Shown here piece by piece: positions 1 to 7,600 of a stretch of DNA of 15,450 nt. The position numbers and the translations under genes were made by a program. The DNA comes from Trachipleistophora hominis. Lineage: Eukaryota; Microsporidia; Pleistophoridae. The notes under the pieces are model-generated. The model had not been told where the DNA came from, ran no database searches, and saw only the letters and a list, made by a program, of their open reading frames with translations. Each line of letters begins with the position of its first letter. Within the stretch, counting starts at the first letter, position 1. The stretch is from assembly GCA_000316135.1 (NCBI GenBank), contig JH993913.1, positions 9,032 through 24,481 of the forward strand, given 5' to 3'.

Positions 1-487
1 TGGTCCATGAAAAATTAATTTTTAACCCTCTAAAATATAAAAGAAATTAGACCATCGAAACAAAAATTACAACACACTGATCACAACATTAATGTCAAAT
101 TCTCATCGCTAATCACATTATTCAACCGAATCGATTGGTTTATTTTTTCCAGCGACATTATTACAATTCTTGTGGCCATACGTCTACTAATGACCCTTTA
201 AAACATATATGTGAACTATCCTACATACTAGAATTTTGGGTGAATCACAAGGTAAAAAACAAACAGTCGAAAACAGGTGTAAGCGAACTCAGTTACAGCT
301 TAGTATGTTTATTTGCTAAAAATGCACCAGCGGTTATTTTAATACATCCGCATACTACGCGTAATTAATCTATGAATTGGGCAGGCTCTTTTACTAATTT
401 CCAGCCCAAACCATTTGCAATTGTATGAATTTTATTATATAATCTGAACAACTCCCCATTTTACGTTCTGCTATATATTAATTAACG

Positions 488-514
488 ATAGATCCCTTAT
501 GACAAACAAGTCTT
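488..514 (+). repeat. 27-bp dispersed repeat, copy A (gene-start-like)
   Basis: This 27-bp segment matches 10196-10222 with two differences, both transitions. The core reads CCCTTATGACAAACAAGTCT, so a CCC trinucleotide sits two bases before an ATG at 499. The resulting frame is only eight codons (MTNKSYMF) before TAA at 523. The layout resembles a microsporidian gene start, so it may be the 5' remnant of a duplicated gene, or a non-coding element that happens to contain an ATG. Weaker similarity continues a few bases upstream. Confidence 0.6.
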
Positions 515-2424
515 ACATGTTCTAAAGATTCTTTTTTCGTATGAGGATTTTTGTTCCAAATCGAGTGATTCTTTGATCTGGTACTTATTTGCACATTGTT
601 TTCAAAATTTAACGATTTTTGTCTCAATAATCGAGCATTTGTCTCATAAATATGAATGGAAGTTGGGTCGGTAGTAAAATCAGCCCATTTTTAGACTTCT
701 GACCGAGTATATTAGTGCATGGTCATTCTCGGTTTACGAAAAGCGTATGAGTCAGTAAAATAAGTAAATCGGTGGTTAAAAAGTATTTATACTAAAATTA
801 ATGAAATATAAAAGTTTCAAACACTCGTGATGCCTTAGAATGTGTCCAATTAAAAATACTTTAATTTACACGCGGTTCATCGTCAAAAAGGTACTTTATA
901 CAGATTGCCCAATCTATGAGAAAAACCGCGCATTACTCTTACTTCTTGATACCTCTTATATTTCTGTGCCTAAAAATCGTTATTTAAGATCATCACACAT
1001 ATGCCCTCATTCTGCTGCATTCTACAATAATCTTATCCCAGTCTTTTAACAGTAAATCTTGGCATATGTGAAGAACACTTTAATACTGCTTCACACTTTT
1101 GAAACTGCTCTTCCTCCGTATTTAAAGACTAAAACGTGATGATAGCGTTAATCATCAAAGTAGTTTAGATTAAACACAACGCCTTAAATATCAGCGGTTG
1201 TCGTCTCTCTTTGTAATTAAACTATTTATTCTGTGTTACATATAAGATTGTAGATTTTTTTGTGTTACTATGTTCCTATTAGATTGACCTCATGGTTTCT
1301 TTTAAATGTTTTCGTATTTTTTTCCATTTATTCCGCCACGGCACTCAATCCTTAAACAGCTAAACCACGTTTTAACAATTGAAGATTTTAAAATCGCATC
1401 TTTGCCATAAGTAAATTTATTTCTTCTCCTTATACATTAAATATACCTCAATTTAACGCGTGATAGCACATTGAGCTGAAAAAATATCTATGAAATGTCT
1501 AAAAAGTGGTGATGAATAGGTATTATATATTACAATTGATCTAAAGTTTGGTAACCATAGTTAAAAATGAACGTATAATTTTCGGAATAAGTATTACACT
1601 GTAGAAAGCTTCTTTCTAAATCTAAGCTATAAAGCAAAAACTGACCAGATTCAGAGTCAAATAAGCAAGAGTTTGTATTTTTACGTGTATTTGTTTCTTA
1701 TTTTGAAAGGAGGCTGTAAATGATGTATACAGGCTAAATATGTGCAAGCAATACGTACTAAACAACATAGCTTAGAAATATGAATGTTAAACTACTTTTT
1801 AAAAATTACAATAAATTTATTTACTACACTACTGTGAGTATAAATGTTGCAATGCGCTGCGTTGAATGCAGTATTGATTCGTAAATGCTGTTGGGAATAG
1901 AATTAACCGTAGAAATTTGTTAAAAATTCATATAAATATTTAACGATTCTATTTTTATGAAGAACGTTCACATTTTATATATGAAAACGGGTTTAAATAA
2001 AAATTTATAGGTGCGCCCTAATATATGCAAAGTTTATGGTTATCAAGGCCATTATAGGTATTTAGTGCATCAGGAGAGTTGTTTTGATCATTCTAGTATG
2101 CGTGGAGATTCAAATAAACAAGTCCTCAAGAAAATATAATTATCGCGGCACAAATCGTATACTTTAAATAATTAACCATTTACAGTTTCTACTGGCAGTA
2201 TACCACCATGCAATCATATAGCGCAGGAAAATTTAGAATTATTTTTATGATTGCCTTTCTTAATGTACGTATAGGTACACAAAGTGCCTTCTTATCGACA
2301 GTATAGGAAACCATGAAGAGAGTATGATTTATTATACGTTTAAAGAGATGGCTTGTGTGACGATATGCATTGTTTGTGTCATAATAACATAGTTAGTATG
2401 CACAGTGTTCACCGTTTTGTATGA

Positions 2425-2721
2425 TTTTCTCTTAGAAAAGTAAAGCTAGTCAGAAATGGCATTATCATAAAAGAAACGAAGATCATCACAAAGGAACTTG
2501 CACGACTAGCAGCGCGTTCCATTTTTATAACTCTGAATTTACACCATAAAGTTCCAAACACGTGCGTAAGAATAGGAAGACGAGCAGCAGTACCAACCAT
2601 CCTACGCCTAACCAAATAATGAACTAATTTTACTATTTTTGCTGGACATATAACAATGAGGATAATTATCAAACATGGAGGTGATGTACTAGTAACGTTT
2701 ATTTCTGCACGTATCCTGTGG
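2425..2721 (+). pseudogene. Possible decayed reading frame, unrecognised
   Basis: On the + strand, 99 codons are open apart from one double stop (TAA TGA at 2617-2622). The translation before the stops is basic and Lys/Arg-rich (for example RNGIIIKETKIITKELARLA). After them the same frame continues for about 33 codons. There is no ATG at its left edge: an in-frame TGA lies at 2422. Local GC is higher than in the flanks. The opposite strand also carries an ATG-initiated 107-codon frame (2409-2732), so the coding strand is uncertain. No family was recognised, and it may simply be chance open sequence. Confidence 0.15.
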
Positions 2722-3024
2722 TAAATGACCATAAGAAATTACAAACAATACTTCTAGTTGATGCACACTTCAGTTAAGAAACGGAATTTATTTTATTCAA
2801 AGCAATTTATTCTATTCCAGTCATTGCCTTTTTTCAGATATATGAATGTTTCAGCGAGAATTAAGCATTTCAATTTAGCTAAGCATTTCATCCTAAAAAA
2901 CGTCTTTAGTAGGTGCACAGCTGAAAATATTTAAGAAAAAAACAAAGAAATCCAAAGGATGTAATACGGTGCAAAATTAAATTTTTCATTTTTTCGAATT
3001 TAATTATAAACCATTCCTGATCCG

Positions 3025-3124
3025 AGCAATCACCTGCAGAGGTTCTTATTGAACAGTGGTGATCGTTAACATACCATAAGCAATCATCTGTAGAGGTTCT
3101 TATTGAACAGTGGTGATCGTTAAC
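3025..3124. repeat. Tandem duplication, 46-bp unit at 54-bp period
   Basis: The segment 3025-3070 recurs at 3079-3124. The two copies differ only by two transitions (CACCTGCAG versus CATCTGTAG). Each copy holds a small inverted repeat, GTTC-ttatt-GAAC, followed by GTGGTGATCGTTAAC. The period is divisible by three, so a minus-strand frame (2906-3127) reads as an 18-residue repeat, but that frame is otherwise featureless and I do not treat it as a gene. Confidence 0.85.
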
Positions 3125-3316
3125 CATGATCTAACGGTCGTTAAGACCATGGTAGGCGCTCAGCGCGCTGGGAGATCGTTTAGGTGTGTGGATAGTGTTA
3201 GGAATTAATTAAACATTTTTTCAAAAAAATATGGTAATCGTTAGTATACCACGAAATCTTTGCAATGAGTACGTCAAAAACCAAAAAAAAACAACGTTCT
3301 AATTAACTGGTCGTTA
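3063..3316. other. Cluster of TCGTTA motifs
   Basis: TCGTTA occurs at 3063, 3117, 3138, 3238 and 3311, with a near copy (TCGTTT) at 3176. Two of these lie inside the 54-bp tandem repeat, but the other three are in unrelated surroundings. A GC-rich palindrome, AGCGCGCT, sits among them at 3162-3169. The cluster could be repeat decay or binding sites for a transcription factor. No adjacent gene gives it an obvious target. Confidence 0.35.
3205..3233 (+). repeat. Dispersed AT-rich element, degenerate copy
   Basis: It reads TTAATTAAAC followed by a variable stretch and TTTCAAAAAAAT. The same arrangement occurs at 13425-13450, and its first part is found inverted at 10308-10327. The match to those copies is imperfect in the middle, so this is the most degenerate member. 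Confidence 0.4.
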
Positions 3317-3844
3317 ATTGTGTAGTTTTATTATGTATAAAATATCCAAGTAATGTATTCGTTCCCAATACGAATTTTGACATCCAGATTATTTATGGTT
3401 AGGTTATAAATATTAAAATGACATGTTAGATGGGATAATTACGCCTTATTATATGTGGACAGTTGTTTGTACGAATTTGGTACGTTTTGTTATCAAAAGT
3501 ATTCAAGGGAGCCTACGAGTAGAAATACAATTCAAATAAAAATACTGTTAAAACAGCGCAGGATAAAACATACGGATTCAACAAACTTAATGAATAGCGG
3601 TGCTGATCATGCATAAGGCGCTCTATACAACAATACACCGCATGGCTCATCGTCTCATGTGAAACAAATATATTTTTGAAGTTCTAATTTCGTTTTTAAA
3701 ATTTGTTCATTCTCATTTGGCTGGTTTTCTGAAAAGTTCCTTTTTGCTTTACTCTCTGACATTTTAGAGGCTTATCATCATCATGATATGATGACTGCGA
3801 AGTTTATTTTTTTGTGCCCGGTAATCATATCAATCTCTGCGTGT

Positions 3845-4087
3845 TCATCTTCTTATCAGCACACCTTCTCTACGTTTTGCTCTGTGCCACAAGGCCTTGA
3901 ATTTGTTTGGCCCGCATTCAAACGATAATCCTGTTGGATTCGTATTGGAAGGAGCAGTAATCTCGCAGTATGCAGTGTTTTGTGTCCGTTGGTCTTTATC
4001 GAACTGAAGATGTTTACGGGCGTCTTTCTTGTCTAGAGAAATAGATGAGTGGCTGGTTAATCGAGATTCATTTTTATCTTTTTGCAT
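3845..4087 (-). CDS. Doubtful 80-residue ORF, possibly a gene relic
   Basis: This is an ATG-initiated minus-strand frame of 80 residues, hydrophilic and Lys/Arg-rich towards its end. There is no CCC motif before the ATG (upstream context is CGAGTCTAA), no recognisable domain, and no neighbour on the same strand. Directly past its stop, another frame stays open for about 20 codons, which could mean a frameshift in a decaying gene. Local GC is somewhat above the flanks. I cannot name a family and would not count it as an established gene. Confidence 0.15.
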   Translation of the reverse strand: MQKDKNESRLTSHSSISLDKKDARKHLQFDKDQRTQNTAYCEITAPSNTNPTGLSFECGPNKFKALWHRAKRREGVLIRR

Positions 4088-4642
4088 TTAGACTCGTTTA
4101 ATTATTTTCCTTTTCTAAACACTTAGACGAACTCTCATGGCACATTATCATCTGCCGCGGTCTTCCCCGTGTCCACAAAATAGCGTCCCGATATTCCTAA
4201 GACACCCTTCTCTTCCTTTTTTATGCAAAATAAAGTTTATATTTACACATCATTCGCATAAAAAGGCTGAAAGCGTGTCTTGTTTAAACAAAAGAAGAGC
4301 GTCGATTGTGCATGGATGACAGTTCCAATGAAAATGTGTTTTGTTGATAGCGCCTATTCTATTAAGGAATGCGGGCGATGCTGTCACCGATAAAGAAATA
4401 ACATCATCATGCGCATAAACACGTAATTATTTGAATTATCACTTTTTTGGCAGCTTGTTAATGTTTTGTCATTTTATTTATTTTGTACTCTATTTATCCA
4501 TTTATGGCAGTCGCGTGCTCATGCACACCACCACCAGCACATCGTCCTGCCCATTCTCAAACTCGTTTCAATCACCATCTTGTTTCTCATTCGTTCTCTT
4601 TATTTTCCAATAATTTTTATAAAACAAAATAAAAAAAAGGAT

Positions 4643-4651
4643 CCCGTCCTC
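4643..4651 (+). promoter_or_regulatory. CCC start-proximal motif of the MED15-like gene
   Basis: A CCC trinucleotide (4643-4645) lies six bases before the ATG at 4652, after an A-rich run (4621-4638). CCC or GGG-like motifs immediately upstream of start codons are described for microsporidian genes. This is the main reason for choosing 4652 over the upstream in-frame ATG at 4466. Confidence 0.5.
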
Positions 4652-7600
4652 ATGATATCGATTGAAGACAGAAAATCAGTGAAGGTAAAATTATATAACG
4701 TACTGAGCCGGTCGCCGTGTTTCAGCGAGTGTGGGAAAAGCGAAGTATTGAGATTGTGCGGAGTGATGGAGGAGGAATGCTTTAGTATCAGTAACAGTGT
4801 TGAAGGATACTTGAGAAGCATAAACGAGAAAATAAATATTTATGCGCGCATGAATGACAGGTGCATGAATGAAGGAAGTAGGATGGGCGGACGATCTAGT
4901 GAGCATGTCAATGGGCAGCGTAATATGCGCATGAATGAGAATGATGCTCGTATGGCTGAATGTAATATGAGCGAAAGAAATTCTATGCGCATGAATGAGA
5001 ATGATGCTCGTATGGCTGAATGTAATATGAATGAACGAAATTCTATGCGCATGAACGAGAACGATGCTCGCATGAACACTCACAAAATAAATATGAACAA
5101 ACACGCCGCCATGCATCTAAGAAATGGTCTATTTGGTGTATCATCGCATCGATCCGGGCCAGGCCAAGATTACGTTGCTACAAACGGTCCTGTCAACATG
5201 GATAATCCAAGCATTGCTTATGATATGAATATTCATCGCTCACACGATGCGCCAACTCACAGCTACAACAACGCTCGTTTCGACCCATCCGAACATGCAA
5301 TGGCCAGCATGAACGCTGATGTAAACGCTAATTATGCGCATAAACGCGCCTTAGTAAATCTCAAAACAAAGAATGAAACTGGTACAGCACACAGCATATC
5401 AAATGCCCACAATACAAATCCTCAGATGGCTCAGCCCTACGAACCTGTCAGAAGAGAAAACGATCCGGGCTGGTCTGATATGCATGAGAATCGCAGCAAT
5501 ACGCGTACTTCCATTTATAACAGCAACAAAGATCAGTACGAGCAATCGATGCGCAACATTGGTTGCAGAGGCAGCACAAGGCCTTATTCGTATGATACAC
5601 CTCCAAGAAACAATGCATATCATGAATTTTCTAACAATGTTCTTGATGCCAAAGGCCAGGACATGCCGAACAACGGTAAAAAACGCGTAGATAATTATGC
5701 AATGCATGAAAATGGTAAATTGGTTGATGCTGCAGGGCCATGCAGCACGGATTTAAATTACAGCAGCGTTGGTTCGTCACATGGCCGATTGGCAGAACGT
5801 AGTTCCTGCGCTTCGCAGCGGTATACGGCCCATGCCGACAACACCGCAGCACGTAGCCCATATAACACGAATAGACGCGCCGAAGGTTTTTCTGGTCAGC
5901 CCGCGACCGTGCCAGATCAGCGAACCAAACACGCTGTCAATCATTTTTATCCCTTTGCCCAGAATGGGCAACATCCAAACAGAAGCGTTCCTAACGCACA
6001 ATTCGCGTGTGTTCGTGATGCACGGCCTGAAAAGCGTCCATTCACCGATAAAGCCGTTTTGTTTCAAAAGCAATCAGAAAATAATTTAAATACGGCTAAA
6101 ACGAAAAACAAACAAAAAAAAGAAATGAGCAGCAACAAAGAAACAGCAACGAGCAACGATACAGCAGCAGACGTACCGACCGGCCGGAACACCGGTGCAT
6201 ACGATTCATCACACTTCACCGTCATGCACGCCGATGCCTCTCGCAGCGGCAGCATGACCAAGCAAAAAAGAGAAAACGAAAAAAATTACGTGCCCCCAGA
6301 AAAGATGCAGAGCGATACGAACCGTCAGATAAACAGTTGTACTGATAAACGAGCAATCGATGGCATGCGCATGACCGGTACACATGCCTCTTACAATTAT
6401 GGCCGTGTAGGCAATATTAACGCGTTCAACGATAGCACTACGGGTGACAAGCGCAGCATAAACTACAGCAATGCTTATGCAAGCATTGATTATCAGAAAT
6501 ATGCGTATGAGAACATGCAAAAAGCTTATTTAGATGCAAATCATGCATCGCATGAAAATAAAATGTATAAAAGCGGAATGAATAGCATAAACAGCGATGT
6601 GAACAGAATGGTATCCGTTAAGGCTGGGCACGGTGAGATAAATAGATCAAGTATGGGCGCAGGGCATTCTGATGCAAACAGAGCGTGCGATGCGTTTTCC
6701 TCCTACGTGGCGGCTACCAACGGACAGGCATCGTCATCGGGTCAAGCCTTTCAACACAACGGCGAGTTCTTGCGCCATGCGCAGCACAACACGGATATGA
6801 CAACCAACACGGCATACACTGGCGTGATCAGCCCAGGCACCAATTTTGGCTTTAAGAATGTTAAACAGGGAAGTACTGCATATTACGATAACCATACGAA
6901 TGATGTTAATCTAAGGGCCGGCTACACGGATAACCATACCACGGCCCCCTCAGCTGGTGCTGTGCAACGGTACACGTATAAAATGGTGCAGCCCAGCGTT
7001 GACTCAGCCCAAACAATGAACAAGCATCCCCGTCAAAACGCGTCTTACCAGCGCCCAGCTGCGCACGCACAGCACCATAATAATTCTCATCTAGGCCGTA
7101 CCAGGGAGGTCTATCCCAACGGTGCCGGTTTTTCATCACGTACACCGTACACGGGAGAATACCCGTTTGCATCACATGGTACGTACCCGAACGGTCAAAA
7201 CATGCCTATCAATGCTAACATACCTTCTCCTCGAAATGCGTATGCCAACGGTCAACAGTCTGACAGAATGGCCGCAGCTCCCACACCGAATGCATATGAC
7301 ATGCCTAATCAGCGTTCCTTAGGTACGCCTGTGCACCAGAACCATAAAAATGAGCAATTGCATAAAAATCAAACAATCACCGATGCTGCCCGTCCTAACT
7401 CGCATTTAAACAGCACACGGGTAATCTCACGTGTGCCTGGCAGTGCCAACGTTAAACAAAAGGATTACTTGGAAAGGAGCACCTGCAATTCTGTGCTGAA
7501 GAGCACCTACTACGATGCATCAGTGACCAACGGTCGGGATACAAACATGTACATGAACGGTGGGCAGGCATTTAATTCAGAGAGATTTACGAGTGGTGTG

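Larger units (their letters stand above)
1..4465. other. Long AT-rich intergenic region without a convincing gene
   Basis: About 4.5 kb with no open frame I can assign to a protein family. The frames present are short, and the one at 135-368 lacks an ATG (it opens with TTG). Frames at 840-1049 (+, 69 residues, ATG at 840) and 4137-4319 (+, 60 residues) have no recognisable domain and no CCC motif next to the ATG. Local patches of higher GC (about 2420-2720 and 3850-4330) may be decayed coding sequence. Direct repeats, a motif cluster and dispersed elements inside the region are listed separately. I see no tRNA, rRNA or transposase gene in it. Confidence 0.6.

Noticed and set aside
135..368. 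77-codon plus-strand frame
   Set aside because: It opens with TTG, not ATG, and has no recognisable domain or start signal; unlikely in a eukaryotic nuclear genome.
840..1049. 69-residue plus-strand ORF
   Set aside because: ATG present but no CCC motif, no domain, and composition like the surrounding AT-rich DNA.
3025..3124. Possible CRISPR array or tRNA from the repeated GGTTCTTATTGAAC segment
   Set aside because: Only two copies separated by 8 bases with no spacer structure, and no cloverleaf can be drawn around it.
2906..3127. Minus-strand 73-residue frame with an 18-residue repeat
   Set aside because: The repeat comes from the 54-bp DNA duplication; the remainder is Lys/Phe-rich noise from AT-rich DNA.
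4466..4651. N-terminal extension of the giant frame to an ATG at 4466, giving a hydrophobic, signal-anchor-like leader
   Set aside because: The CCC motif and A-rich stretch lie directly before the ATG at 4652, the KIX domain begins there, and a membrane leader makes no sense on a nuclear Mediator subunit.
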